Source: Apostichopus japonicus (taxonomy: Eukaryota; Echinodermata; Holothuroidea; Aspidochirotida; Stichopodidae). Taken from it: DNA of 64,000 nucleotides. Positions 26,090 to 38,378 of this stretch are shown piece after piece (position 1 is the stretch's first letter; each line of letters begins with the position of its first letter). The notes beneath the pieces were generated by a model. It worked only from the letters and a program-made list of their open reading frames with translations. It did no database searches and was not told the origin of the DNA. A program made the translations under genes and the position numbers. Location: contig NC_092576.1 in NCBI RefSeq assembly GCF_037975245.1, positions 43,345,611-43,409,610 of the forward strand, read 5' to 3'.

Positions 26090-27766
26090 GCCCCATGAGC
26101 AACAAATGGCCATCGCCAGTAATTATTGGTGGTGGGGTAGCTTTGCCAGCCTCACAGATGACCTAGGTCAGCTCATGAGGTAACCACTTGAAACCTATTG
26201 GAAAATGATGGTCAGGACTTCAGTTACAAGGGATGGGCATTTCCAGTCATTTTTATTGGTGGGTACCCCTGCCAGTAGACCCCCAAAATGCCCATCCCCT
26301 CATTGACCTAGGTGAGCTCATGAAGTAACCAGTTGAAAACTACTGGAAAATGATTAGCAGGACTCTATATGTGAGGGATGGGCAATTCCAGTAATTTGTA
26401 TTAGTGGGGTACCCCTGCAAGTAGACCCCCAAAATGCCAATCCCCCTCATTGACCTAGGTGTGCTCATGATGTAACCAGTTGAAACCTACTGGAAAATGA
26501 TATGTATCACTTAATATGTACGGTTTGGGCATTTCCAGAAATTTCTATTAGTGGGATACACGTGCCAGTAGACCCCCAAAAAGCCAATCCCCTCATTGAC
26601 TTAGGTCAGCTCATGAAGTATCCAGTTAAAAACTACCAAAAAATAATTAGCAGGACTCTATATGTAAGGGATGGGCAATTCCAATAATTTATATTAGTGG
26701 GGTACCCCTGCCAGTAGACCCAAAAAAAAACCATCGATCTCATTGACCTAGGTCGGCTCATAAGGTAACCAGTTGATACCTACTGGAAAATGATAGGTAT
26801 CACTCATATGTAAGGGATGGGCATTTCCAGAAATTTCTATTAGTTGGGTACCCCTGCAAGTAGACCCCCAAAATGCCCATCCCCTCATTGACCTAGGTAA
26901 GCTCATGATGTAACCAGTTGAAACCTACTGGAAAATGATAGGTATCACTTCATATGTAAGGTTTGGGCATTTCCAGAAATTTCTATGAGTGGGGTACCCC
27001 TGCCAGTAGACCCCCAAAAAGCCAATCCCCTCATTGACCTAGGTCAGCTCATGAAGTATCCAGTTAAAAACTACCGAAAAATAATTAGCAGGACTCTATA
27101 TGTAAGGGATGGGCAATTCCAGTAATTTATATTAGTGGGGTCCCCCTGGCAGTAGACCCCCAAAAAGCCCATCCCCTCATTGACCTAGGTCGGCTCATAA
27201 GGTAACCAGTTGATACCTACTGAAAAATGATAGGTATCACTCATATGTAAGGTTTGGGCATTTCCAGAAATTTCTATTAGAGGGGTACAAGTGCCAGTAG
27301 ACCCCCAAAAAGCCAATCCCCTCATTGACCTAGGTCTGCTCATGAAGTATCCAGTTAAAACCTACCGGAAAATAATTGGCAGGACTCTATATGTAAGGGA
27401 TGGGCAATTCCAGTAATTTATATTAGTGGGGTACCCCTGGCAGTAGACCCCCAAAAAGCCCATCCCCTCATTGACCTAGGTCGGCTCATAAGGTAACCAG
27501 TTGATACCTACTGAAAAATGATAGGTATCACTCATATCTAAGGTTTGGGCATTTCCAGAAATTTCTATTAGAGGGGTACAAGTGCCAGTAGACCCCCAAA
27601 AAGCCCATCCCCTCATTGACCTAGGTCTGCTCATGAAGTATCCAGTTAAAAACTACCGGAAAATAATTGGCAGGACTCTATATGTAAGGGATGGGCAATT
27701 CCAGTAATTTATATTAGTGGGGTACCCCTGCCAGTAGACCCCCAAAATGCCCATCCCCAATCATCT
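26090..27766. repeat. 146-bp tandem array, about 11 units (copy 1)
   Basis: The word CTCATTGACC recurs at 26299, 26446, 26592, 26739, 26884, 27030, 27176, 27321, 27467 and 27612, which is 145-147 bases apart. Units share GGGATGGGCA, GGGGTACCCCTGCCAGTAGACCCC and GACCTAGGTC-type words. Alternate units share variants (AGGTATCAC versus AGGACTCTATATG), so the array evolved partly as a 292-bp dimer. It has no conserved frame. Confidence 0.92.
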
Positions 27767-30210
27767 CCACCAAAACTACTTTTCACCCAAAATGTTATAT
27801 CTATAATTATATATATACATGCAAGGCATACTTAAAGATAGGATATAACAAAGTTTTGTGCAGCTTCAGCACTTTCGGAAATATATTTTTAAATTCATAT
27901 CAGAGTCAATACAATATTTGAATGTTTGTTAGCCAATATATTAATATTTATGGTATTAAATAATAATAAAAGTCCAAAACCAACATAAACTTTGCTTACA
28001 AAGTAATGACCTTCAGTACAATACAACATTTGTGTAATCAGGGCTCTTATATCGCTTACTGAAATATTCAACCTGTCTCAATTTTGCCAACCAACAATTC
28101 TCCAATTGTGCAGCATCAGCCAATACTGCAATCCTTATCATCCACAAAAGTATGTGACTTTGTGAGCTTCGGAATTATCATCCTGGCATTTTTTAATATT
28201 AAAGGTATAATGTCATGAAATTCAAGGCAAAATGCAGTCAAGTATTAGTTTAGTTTCTAATTATTGGTTCATACATCAGCATCCTAAACACATGTGTTTG
28301 TTGTACCATTTATGTTGCATGATCATGTGCAATGGAACAGGCATGATTGCACAGGAGAATACTTGTCAGCCTACAGCTGGTGTACAAGCACCACTTGTTA
28401 AAGGCTCATACTGGCATTACTGTTATTGAAAGAAGATGCAATATGAACCACAGAAAATCATGCATATTTTTTTCATTAGATGCAGACACTGAAGAATTTC
28501 ATTGATTTCCAATGCATATTTATATACTCTCTTCACAACATGTGAAAACAATATTCTGTATGTATAATTTGTAAAGGTGTTGTAGAACTAGGTGTTTAGC
28601 ATTAGCAGTACATCAGTTAGGAATGCATTATTATGGGCTCTGTTTTGGTGTCAACACAATAACAGACTAAAACCTGCTAAATGTAGCACTTTATCATCAG
28701 GTTTCTAGTGCAATTATGTGGAAATGACAACCAGCTAAAAACTTGGGTTCTAAATTAAACTGCATAACTTTACCTTTACTTACTTACCCTCAACCATGTA
28801 CATGCCCCTATTCAGTATTGTGGGTAATGTCAAATTTAATACACATCGACCAGTCACTAGTCAACAACTTCACACATCAACTTCCAGTTGCAGTATTATT
28901 GTACTTTCCATAACCTCATTATTCTTTTTGAAATGAGCGCCAAATGCAATGTGGGTTCATCTACTCAACCATCTACTCACCAAGTACGAGAACAGTCTAA
29001 CTGACATCAGATGCAAATGCAAATACTATACTGTACATATGAGATTAACTACTGGCAGTTGTAACACATATTTTAAGAGAAGTCAATTATAAACTACTTT
29101 GAAAATCTATCTGCTTTAGTAGAAGATTCCAATTCGGGCTTTTTGTTCAGTGTATAGTAAAGGTTTTGAAATTATAAAAACAGAAAAAGAGCATCAATTC
29201 AGTTTTAATATGCAATACATTTTTAAATTGAAGTAAAACATTATTTAAATTCAATACAACTCATCAAATTTGTAATATAAACCTGAATGCAAATTGGTAT
29301 AAAAGGGAGTTCCAATGCCCTAATAATGAAGTTTTGTAGATAAAAGGGAATAAGGATCATTAACTTAATATGATCAAATATGAAATATGACATTGTGTTT
29401 ACAATTTAGCTGTATCTGGCTTATTTCTCTCTGGTGCAAACTGTTCATAAATTATTATTGAGATGATGCTGTCCCCCATAAATGGAAAAGCGCAGGATAT
29501 TGACATTTAATTAATTTGGAACAAGAATTTATAATGATGTGACATGGCTTAATACTCCTTAGCCAGGTACAGTAACTCTCTTTTCTCTGCAATCACATGG
29601 TATTACAGGGCTTCAGGTTCAATTAACATACACTTAATTTGGAATACTAGTTTGTAGTATAGGTAAGTTCTTTTTCATTTGCAAAAAGGGACATCTAGTC
29701 AGGGGTAGCATGATCTATGCAGGGATTGCTTGATTTGTAATTTGAAGTTGTAACAACATTCCATTTGTATGCTATTGAAAATGTACAACCTAAGCAAATC
29801 AAATATCATTTTGTGTTACTATTCTGTTTTAATAGGAGACCTGTTCAATCATGGCTGAAACAAATTGCTTAATAGTTTTCCAAAACTACAAAGAACATGA
29901 ATAACGCTTATCAATTTGAAAAACCAAATAATGTACATGAATACAGTGGTTCAGTTTCACCCTAATTACTTTGTGTTAGTGGTTGGTAATTTTGAATTGG
30001 TGTCGATAATATGACATACTTCTCCAGTTTTCCAAAAAAAAATAGGAAGATCATCTCATTAATTTCTTCTCTCACTAATTGGTTGTTTTTCTGAGACTAT
30101 AACTTTAAATCTTTGTAATATTTTACAGGATCAACACACAAGATTAAATTAATCTGCCAACATACTTAACATTCTTTTCTCTGCCAGCTTCTGGCATTTG
30201 CCAGATTCAT
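27767..30210. other. Non-coding part of copy 1
   Basis: AT-rich sequence matched closely by 55431-57890. Short frames such as 28232-28429 are not preserved and have no family resemblance. Nothing was recognised. Confidence 0.45.
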
Positions 30211-30293
30211 TTACAATTTTTGTTTCACAATAAACCAGTTGTATGGGACATCTTCGCCCTGTGTCTTTAGGAAGTCATTAATCTTTTTTTGAT
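30211..30293 (-). CDS. Gene B terminal exon (KKINDFL)
   Basis: On the minus strand the acceptor is TTGCACCTAG. The open frame gives KKINDFLKTQGEDVPYNWF then IVKQKL and stop. It resembles gene A's terminal RNEIEDFLEEGAIDHMFDW followed by TVRTTIFNE. The entry phase is 1 by homology, while the exon at 31597 leaves in phase 2. Either an exon between them is missed or the 7-base A run at the start has slipped. Copy 2 keeps this exon at 57891-57973. Confidence 0.5.
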
Positions 30294-31596
30294 CTAGGTG
30301 CAAAAAGAAACATCAGCAAAGTATTAGCGACTTCTTAATATACAAATAATAAAAAATGGGAAAATCACCCCCTACCCCAGCCGACAAATTAAAAAAAACT
30401 GACTGAGGCAATCCCCCATTACTAACATCCTAGTAAAAACACTGCACAACTCATGAATAATTGATGACATAATGTCCTTTCCCATATGATCAATTGTATA
30501 TCATTATTCACATGAATATTTAACAGTTTAATTCAAGTGGTTTTCCACACTATACTTAATTTTTACATATGTTATCAGAAAAGACTCGTAGATGACCTTG
30601 TTCTTTAACATCATACATAGATGAGCCACTACTTCATCGGCCATGTTAGGTAAGAAGCATTTGCAAAACGACATTTGACCTAATATTCATGTAAAATAGC
30701 TCAATTAAATATTATAACTAGGCTAACCATTATGTTTCAATACATGCCAATAATTAATATCAACACAAATGTCCACAAATCATCTGATCATGCACATTTC
30801 AGGGTAACATAGGGATAATTTGACACATTTGTTTACCAGAATAATAACAACATGGGTGCTAAAATATCTGATTGTGACTCATCTGACAAATCCCTCTTGC
30901 AAGTTTCCTTCTGTAGTGAGGGTGAGAGATTAAATTTTGAAAAGGAATGGGCTTGAGAAGTTAGCCTATGTTGGCAAAGGCTCTTACTATGTATATCCAC
31001 CCCCCCCCCTCCCCCCCAAAAAATGTGAAACACTGACCTGTTCTGTGAATTTTGACAGATTATTAACAATATGAACTATACAGTGATGTCACTGAACCCC
31101 ACATGGAATATTGTTGCTACTGAAAACTAGCTTACTCTAAGATACAGATACATGCAGTAGTCAACAGTATTGTGCCTGGCTAACCATAATTATGATATGA
31201 TGGTATACATATATAGCAGACACAGTTGTCAACAAAGTTCTTGTTATTGAACTTTTTACTGTCTAGCTTGTGACTAATATGCCTAATATACATGATTACA
31301 AATTGAAACTCATGGTTTTAGTAAGTGGAATGCTGGAATGAATGATTAAAAGTAAATGGTCCATTCCATTAATTGAGGTTCCAGTTACTGACATTTTATG
31401 TGCCTTTTTATGTGCCATATAGTCTTCCATATTGTTATGCTTTTAAGCTTTATGGAAGACTTCCCTCCACTTTGTACTGTTGTGGCAAACAAATAAATAA
31501 ATAAATAAATAATTAACTAATACTAAAGTCAAACATGGATCCACAATTGATTGAAGGTTTGATAAGACTTCCTGTGATTTAAGCAGATTTTTCTAC
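30294..31596. other. Gene B intron, with a possible extra exon
   Basis: At 30835-30915 on the minus strand an acceptor-like CACTACAG is followed by an open frame ETCKRDLSDESQSDILAP that ends in TGGTAA. Copy 2 keeps it at 58528-58605 with one residue change. It is acidic like the 84-nt exons. A C-run at 31000-31018 precedes it. Support is weak. Confidence 0.3.
31420..31512 (+). mobile_element. Probable LINE 3' end with (AAAT)n tail
   Basis: TATGGAAGACTTCCCTCCAC ... TTGTGGCAAAC is followed by six AAAT units (31490-31512). The layout of a short 3' UTR and a simple-repeat tail is that of 5'-truncated LINE copies. No coding part remains. Confidence 0.4.
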
Positions 31597-31669
31597 CTTG
31601 CATCGTCTTTGAGGTTCCTGTGATGTATTTTCTTCTCATGGTTCTTTTCCCATATGGTATACTTCCTTA
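31597..31669 (-). CDS. Gene B exon (RKYTIW module, 73 nt)
   Basis: The minus-strand acceptor is TTTCTTACAG and the donor AAGGTAGAA. It encodes RKYTIWEKNHEKKIHHRN then LKDDA, open throughout. It enters in phase 1, as does gene A exon 4, whose RKYIKWSESASKCVVENF it resembles in the RKY, the W and the following charged helix. It lacks the KLP end of gene A. Confidence 0.5.
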
Positions 31670-32546
31670 CTGTAAGAAATAATATCATATCACATCAAAT
31701 AGTAGAAGGTACTCAGTACTAGTAAATCACAGTGAAAACTTACAGAAAAACACAAACTATTTTGAACTGACATACAAGTGACCCTTGATACAATCTATAC
31801 TCTCCTGCACTTCCATGAACAGGCATCTCTACACATGGAAGCACTTTCTATAACTAAAATGTCATGATTACTATAATTGCCCAAATTCATGCAAAAGCAT
31901 TCAGCTTTGATATTATATGATATCACAATGCACAAGTGCTTCATCTGTCCCCACAAAGAGAGACACTGAACAGACACGGACCCATATTTAAGTGATCTTC
32001 AGCAGACCACAATATGAGCTGGGGTGGAGTCTAGAGTAATATCTATTTGCTAGAATTGAATGTATAGGAAAATTCTTCTTGACAAACCATCCCTGGTACT
32101 GTTGTACCACAACCACTTTGGGGTTGATTGGTCAAGATGCCCAAACAAACAATAATTTTGGCATCGGTGGGTAAGAATGAAGTACAACTGGTAGTCTGGT
32201 AACCAGTGAGATTTGGCCAAATCTTTATCCTTATATCACTATGTGTAGAGAACCATATGATGGTAAACTATGTTCACAGTGTTTCAAAATAACAATTTCA
32301 GAGCACCAGATTGGGATTGAATGTCCATACAACAAACAACCACCAGTCATTGCCTATCAGTTGTTAGCAGTGGAAGACTAAAACCTAATGAGCAGCACTG
32401 CTAAAATATACTTTGCATGTGATGAAATGATATGTGATCTAAAAATAATTGAGTAAACATAAAAGGAATTAACATAAATACTTCCATCCCTCCATTGTAG
32501 TATAAATTTTTGCTTTAATGCAAATGGTAGAGATTGCAGTCCATAC
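31670..32546. other. Gene B intron, non-coding
   Basis: AT-rich; no exon, repeat or frame could be supported. Confidence 0.45.
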
Positions 32547-32630
32547 CTTTTTGACCCTTTGAAGTGTTGCGACGGTTGCAAACAGGGAAATGATCTTCAT
32601 CTCCATCACTCTCCTCATTAGTTGTTACAG
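32547..32630 (-). CDS. Gene B acidic exon, second copy (84 nt)
   Basis: The minus-strand acceptor is GAATTTTAG and the donor GGTATGGAC. It encodes VTTNEESDGDEDHFPVCNRR then NTSKGQK, with phase 1 at both ends. It is a near copy of 34456-34539. The similarity extends about 100 bases on one side and 50 on the other, so a segment of about 200 bp was copied. The acidic-to-basic composition suggests a flexible linker. Confidence 0.6.
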
Positions 32631-34160
32631 CTAAAATTCAAAGCAGAAGACAGAGCTGGTTTACAGCATTATATAAAACAATATACTGGCAAGATAGTCA
32701 GAAATGCATGTTATTTGCTCATATATTTATGATCAATATCAATTTTATGTTTTCATTCCAATATTTAGCAAATATGCCCAATACAGCAGAACTTTGTCAT
32801 GTGATTGTTTATCAATTGATATGCCATGTCAAGACCAGCTGTTGCACATAGGTGTAAACAGGTAAATCTTACTTTCCTTAACAATGCATTCAATTTGCTG
32901 TAACAATTGAGTAGAATATATGGTGTAATTATAATAGCACCCATACTACCTTGATTTTTCTCCACCTCTCCCCCACAATTTTTTCCAACATGGGTTAGCC
33001 ATATCCATAACATAACATTCTTCATTCAATTAATTTCCAAATGAATAAAGACATTCCAAATGCAATGATCATGTCACAAGTTGAAATATTTTAATGAAAA
33101 GAATATTAAAAATGTGGATAATTCACATTGGAGCTTCAAGGTGGAATGTTGGCTTAAGTCAAAAGTAAAGGCAATTGATTCCACTGGTCCAATTTAATGA
33201 AAAATGATGGTACAATTGCTCATACAAATTCAACAAAGCATTACAGTATGTATCATGTACACAGTAATAGATGCATGTAGACATACACATGCAAAATGCT
33301 TCAGACAAGTGACAGCCTACAGTACAGTACAGTATATAATAAATATAGATCTGAAATGCTCTTAGTTTAATAATATTCTTTCATACCTGTAAAATTGTGC
33401 TTCCCGTTAAGAAATACAAAAAGAAATTTTACACTCTAAGATTTTTCTGCAAGTGCATCTTTTTGTTTTTATCAAATCTATTGTGGCCCTTGCTCACACA
33501 TCTCTGGTCTGTGTAATGTTCCACTGGGACAAGTCCAAATTTTCCAAATCAATTATCAATAACTTTTTAAGTGTGTAGTGTACTTGATATGAAGCTGTTG
33601 AAAGTTTAAAATCTGTTCAGCTATTCAATGTATACTAGGTTGCTGCATGAATATGGAAGAATTCTCCTTAACCTATTCTCACATGTCCAAAAAAAAAGGA
33701 CGGACTGCCTCCAGTTGACTATTCACACCATGCGCATGAATCTGTCTTGAATAGGTCTGTTCATTGTACGAATCAACAAAACACTCATTGCTGCAGGAAT
33801 ATAGCTCTCGAAAGTTATTGTACAAATCTCACAGCCCCACACTGAGACGGACCTACTGTACCACAGGTACAAGTACCATCGATAAACAGCTCTCTAAACC
33901 ACCATGCAACAGCTCAAACAATTTGTTTGTTTCCTTTTGACAGATGAGATCAAAACCTATGTTCAGTTTTCCCCCTTAACACAGAATCCCACCACGCATA
34001 CAGCCTCACACAGGTCTAAACAAAAAATAGAAGTTTCAGAGCACAAGTAAAGCAGGTTGGAAGTGAAAGTCCTAATAAAAAAAAAACAATGCTAATTGCC
34101 CATTAGGTGTTGTCGGTGGATAAAACTACATGCTTATACCTCTGATAAGTAGTTCTGTAT
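32631..34160. other. Gene B intron, non-coding
   Basis: AT-rich sequence with no supported feature. Short repeated TACAGTACAGTACAGTA occurs at 33318-33334. Confidence 0.4.
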
Positions 34161-34300
34161 TTTGTCAGGGAGTGTCACTACTCAACAAGCCCCATAGGGT
34201 TTTTAGTACACTTCCTTTCACAGGTTTTGGTTCATATCTCCTATGTTGTTATATCATATTTATGTTATAAAACAATATAAATGAAATGACAAAATGAAAG
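34161..34300 (+). mobile_element. 5'-truncated LINE 3' end
   Basis: GGGAGTGTCACTACTCAACAAGCC...CACTTCCTTTC and the tail ATAAATGAAATGACAAAATGAAA match, with changes, the 3' UTR of the LINE at 3325-3464 (GGGAGTGGCTCTACTCGATAAGCC...). It is therefore a solitary 3' fragment of the same or a sister family, lying in an intron of gene B in the opposite orientation. Confidence 0.65.
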
Positions 34301-34455
34301 AAGCACTTCAAAAATATAGTTGCTCTAAAAATTACTATGTGGGAAATAAGAATAAGCAAGTTACAAGGTGTTAGACACATTCATCTACTTCTCTCCTGTA
34401 TATGTGTACTATTAATTGTGGTTTCAATGCAAATGGCAGAGATTGCAGTCCATAC

Positions 34456-34539
34456 CTTGTTGACCCTTTGAAGTGTTGTGACGTTTGCAAACAGGGACAT
34501 GATCTTCATCTCCATCACTCTCCTCATAACTTGTTACAG
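34456..34539 (-). CDS. Gene B acidic exon, first copy (84 nt)
   Basis: The minus-strand acceptor is GAATTTTAG and the donor GGTATGGAC. It encodes VTSYEESDGDEDHVPVCKRH then NTSKGQQ, with phase 1 at both ends. The frame is open in both copies of the exon and both keep consensus splice sites. An open frame on the + strand over the same bases (34402-34611) is a shadow. Confidence 0.6.
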
Positions 34540-34900
34540 CTAAAATTCAAAGCAGAAGACAGAGCTGGTATAGAGCATTATATAAAACAATATACTGACA
34601 AGATAGAATAACGCATGCTACTTGCTCAAGTTCCTTCAAGACAGTTGAGTAAATATGATGGGTGAAAACAGTAATAGAGGGTAGAGCAGGTAACTATGAT
34701 AATGGAATTAGATGAAAAGCAGGACTGCATTGAAAAGCTATGAAGAAGGAGAGGGACAAACAGTAGTTGAAACTGGTTGGAAAAGCCTTAGGGGTTGAGT
34801 TCATTATAATAAGCACTTCACTTTTATCATGCCATACTCAATGGTATCAATCCTAAAATACAGTATTACAAAATGGGGTCTATGGCTTCAGCTACTCTAC

Positions 34901-35025
34901 CCCATCCTTTTTCCTCATGGTACACCTTTTCCCTCTTCAGAGCTTCCTTGTGGGAAATTAGCTCTCCACAATATTCTACTAGGAACTCCCCTATGATGAA
35001 CTTCCTATGTGCAATACTCCATAAC
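34901..35025 (-). pseudogene. SET-domain exon (SET8/KMT5A-like), 1-base deletion
   Basis: On the minus strand the acceptor is TTGTGGTTACAG and the donor GGGGTAGAG. The frame gives IAHRKFIIGEFLVEYCGE then LISHKEALKREKVYHEEKG. This matches the start of the SET fold: the G-x-G-V-F-A strand, GEF-VEY-GEL-I, and the following helix with R-E-x-Y. The G-x-G-V part lies in another frame because one T appears to be missing in GTATTGCA at about 35015. On family knowledge SET8/KMT5A places one methyl group on histone H4 lysine 20. Here only the N-terminal third of the domain is visible, and copy 2 of the duplication has lost it. Confidence 0.7.
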
Positions 35026-38000
35026 CTGTAACCACAAAATATGCAGTTACAGTTGGTCAAGTTAATATCATTTTCTGGTCATCATAGTACTCACAATAAT
35101 ATGAGAGTTGATTACAACATGTAATTGACATTTAAAGGCATTCACAAGTAAAAGACCTGTCAACCTAATAATTTGGAGACATTCTTGAATCATCTGTTGT
35201 ACAGTACCTCCAGGTTTACGTTATAGTTTGTACCCATGCAATATGACATAAACCTACATGAATGACCCACTTTCAATTATTTTTTGTACCTGTAGCTGAT
35301 TTAAAATGATTTTGTGCAACAACAGTTAAATAACTAATGACATAATGTGTTGTCCTACCTAACACTATCAACTACTAGTTTGTACCAAGTAATCTATGTA
35401 ATATATCATGCTTGCAAAATATTGGAAAGATAAACTATTGGAAGACCTAACGATAGGGCTCATTTGCGATTCAAGACCAACATAAATTTGAGTCTGATGC
35501 TAACATAGTGCCCTTCATACATGTACAGTATTATCATGTTTATAAGCACACATGTAGTACATAGGCTATCTGACTGATTTTAAATTGGTGGCACCACTAA
35601 TATGAGATTTTGCCATGTACTATATAAATTCTTGTTAAAGTATAGCTTCATACCAAATATTATGCAGATCATTTGCATAGGATCATGCCAAATTAAATTG
35701 AAATTTTACATTAAGCCCCACATTAAAGGGAGCAGCTGCACAATGCACATATCTACTACCCCTGACCAACATGTATATATTTACTGCAATACAACATGTT
35801 TTAAGCATATATTATTACCATTCACAACACTGTTCGTCAAATACAGTACTGTGAATAATTCAAAAAGCTCAACTAACATACACACCAGTGCTGATGTATT
35901 TGAGACAAATTTAGACTCAACAATAAAGTCATCAATAAACTGGACTGAAAATCCCCATTTATCAACATTGTTAGTACATTAGTGAAAAGCCTTTTTTAAT
36001 GGCCCCAAACTTCTCTTTACACAACATCTAAGTTGCATCGGTTAGAAAAATATCATAAAATTATAATGCTTTTGCAATAAACATTTCATGGTGCAAGAGC
36101 GGATTTAAAACAGCGGAACTACTTTCAAAGCACTGAAACATCCACATAGGCACTAATTTTTATTTTCTGGAGGTATAGACCCAACCATGCACGCATCGCC
36201 TGACGTTAGGCTACTTCTGGGCTCGGTCTAGTGAAAGGAGGATCACCTGGATCGAATGTTTGGCTCATCGCTTTGATAAGGCGTCATACTGAAGACAACA
36301 TACTGAAGACAAAAGTTTGAACTTTGCATCAAGATGGCTTAACTTAGTTCAAGACATACCATTAGTTGCCACCTGAGGCTTGAAGTTAGATTTGCAAAGA
36401 AAATCATAGGAATATTTCCACTCCCAGAGATGGCAACCCTGAGGATCAGAGACCAGACCAGAGCTGATGTTTATTTTTTTACCAGTGGTTTTTAATATTT
36501 GTGTAACTTTTTGATGTGCAATTGGCAATTTAATGGGTGAGTGAAACCATGCTGTCTCCATTTTTTTTACTCTCCCCAATGAGATCAAAGCATAACCGTG
36601 CCATAAAGTATTATTTTAAGCAAGTGTTGTAATAATATTGTAGGGTAAGTGTATCCTAACCCAGTAATGTTACTAAAAAATTAGGTCCCGATCGAACAAC
36701 AATTGCATTTATTTTTACTGGGCCCTAGTTGCTATCGTATCACTTCCCAATCCCATACTGTGCAGATATATTCTACACTATAGGGCAGCTGGTCAAGTAC
36801 TGTACCTTACTAGCTTCACTGCTTTACCTCTGTTCGCCTGTCCTGCCCCTTCAATCAATTTTCACCGCCCAGTCCCCCATTCATTAGCCCTTATATTTGT
36901 ACTTCCCTGTCGCCAACTCCATAGGTTTATTTTTTTCTTGCTAAATTCCACAGTTCACTATTCACTATTTGTATGCGCATATCGTAAGCCTGTTTGAACT
37001 TCAGAGTTTTAAACTACACATGCGCAAAGCCTCAAAACCTGATCCAATATTTACCCTGGGCTCTTTGCAGTGTCTGTAAACAACCAGCTCCACGAAAATT
37101 ACAGTGACCCAGGGATAGGCTATATCAATAACTTTCTACGAAATATGCATTAAAAAAATCCTTTAAATTTGACAATGCAGGAAGTTCAGTAATTTACCCA
37201 GGAACCTGTTTTAAAAATTACCAAATTTATTGTATGCATGGTTCACCACAAATAAGCATATTCTGAAAATTTTAGTTGAACTGCTTCACCACTGGTCTGA
37301 TTTTCATTGTGAATTGCTTCCCAATGGGTTTGAAATATTCACTAGAAATGCCAGTTGTTGCATCTGTACCTGTACTTGAAGTTCCTCTTTTGCATAAAAA
37401 AAAGGTTGGTAGATTAGAAACTAGAAAGGGAAATTGTGAACCCCCTTTAGAGTTGTATATTCAACCTCAACCATTGACAACTAGAGTGATTCAAATGAAA
37501 ACTAGTCACATTTTTTAACAAGCAGATTTGAGAGCTATGAAATTCATTCAGTTGCACGCACTGATCAAGGTTTTCAACTCAAAATGGGATGTTTAGATTT
37601 GCAGCTACAGCAAGGGGCGGGTCCATTCTTTATTAATTTATAATATAAGACTATCATGATATTCCACCCAATAATGCAATATCTGCCACAAGTATTTGTT
37701 CACAAGCAGAAGATATTTATTGTGTAATGGATTGTTCAGGAATGTTTTGCCAAAACCAAATAGTGGATAAAGTCATGTGTATTATGTGTACAGAAGCAGT
37801 TTAAATGGCATAGTTTGTATATAGGTTATAATAAAGGGTTAGCCTGTCATTTTCTATGAGTTACTGTGTATGTACAGTACATTACCAAAAATGGTATTTA
37901 CATGTATGCCTTTAATGAAAAAATATAGGAGTTTCATATTGTAGCTACTGTAGGCCTTTTCTTCATAATAGTACCAACCATTGGCAAATGTGTTTCACTT

Positions 38001-38294
38001 TGTAGGAAAGAAATACTTTTTTTGAGATGTGCAGATGAGGTTTTGCATCTCTCAAATGTTTCATATTGATAGGTCAGTATATACCTTTTAAAAAACATGT
38101 GTAGATTTATTTTGGTGTAATGTAGCATAAAATTTGCAACTTGTGGATTTGGCCAACAATTTACTCAGCGATTAAAGTTAAATTTATAGTGGATATTAGT
38201 GAAATTACTAGTGATTGCTCGAAAAGATTGGAGAGTTGCAAGCAAATCTGCCAAACCAGTGGTGACATGTTAATACAAGGGGTTGACAGCACCA
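35026..38294. other. Mostly non-coding, present only in copy 1
   Basis: No clear gene. Weak hints: a minus-strand exon-like stretch at 36287-36247 (CTTCAG before, MTPYQSDEPNIRS, then GGTGATC). A minus-strand open frame at 36588-36349 ends at AATGGTATGTC, a good donor, and reads KPQVATNG at its end, but the two do not join in phase. CpG is higher at 36180-36330. Frames at 35602-35982 and 37276-37518 (+) have no family resemblance. Confidence 0.35.
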
Positions 38295-38334
38295 AAATTA
38301 ATGCATGTAACTTTTGACTGCATGTTACTTAAAT

Positions 38335-38378
38335 AGCTTACATGTGTGTGCGCACGTGTGCATGCACACATGTAAGCT
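38335..38378. repeat. Palindrome with alternating TG/CA core
   Basis: The arms AGCTTACATGTGTG and CACACATGTAAGCT pair perfectly over 14 bp around TGCGCACGTGTGCATG. The alternating purine-pyrimidine sequence can adopt Z-form. Copy 2 has it at 59027-59070 with one core change. It starts about 40 bases after the junction of the 7-kb difference. Confidence 0.75.

Larger units (their letters stand above)
30211..36287 (-). pseudogene. Gene B: minus-strand SET-domain gene, damaged
   Basis: Exon-like segments with splice borders on the minus strand, in order: possible 36287-36247, SET exon 35025-34901, acidic exon 34539-34456, its duplicate 32630-32547, RKYTIW exon 31669-31597, and terminal exon 30293-30211. 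Most borders are phase 1. The SET exon resembles the N-terminal part of the SET8/KMT5A-like lysine methyltransferase domain. I did not find the later SET part with the NHS and catalytic tyrosine, so the gene is incomplete or that exon lies unrecognised. A 1-base deletion in the SET exon and a phase mismatch before the last exon argue for a pseudogene. Gene A is a relative lacking SET. Confidence 0.5.

Noticed and set aside
34402-34611. A cysteine- and histidine-containing small protein on the + strand
   Set aside because: The opposite strand has a splice-bounded open exon duplicated at 32547-32630 with its frame kept, while the + frame is not kept in that duplicate.
35602-35982. A 126-residue open frame on the + strand
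   Set aside because: No domain, low-complexity AT-driven codon use and no splice support. Length alone is not enough in AT-rich DNA.
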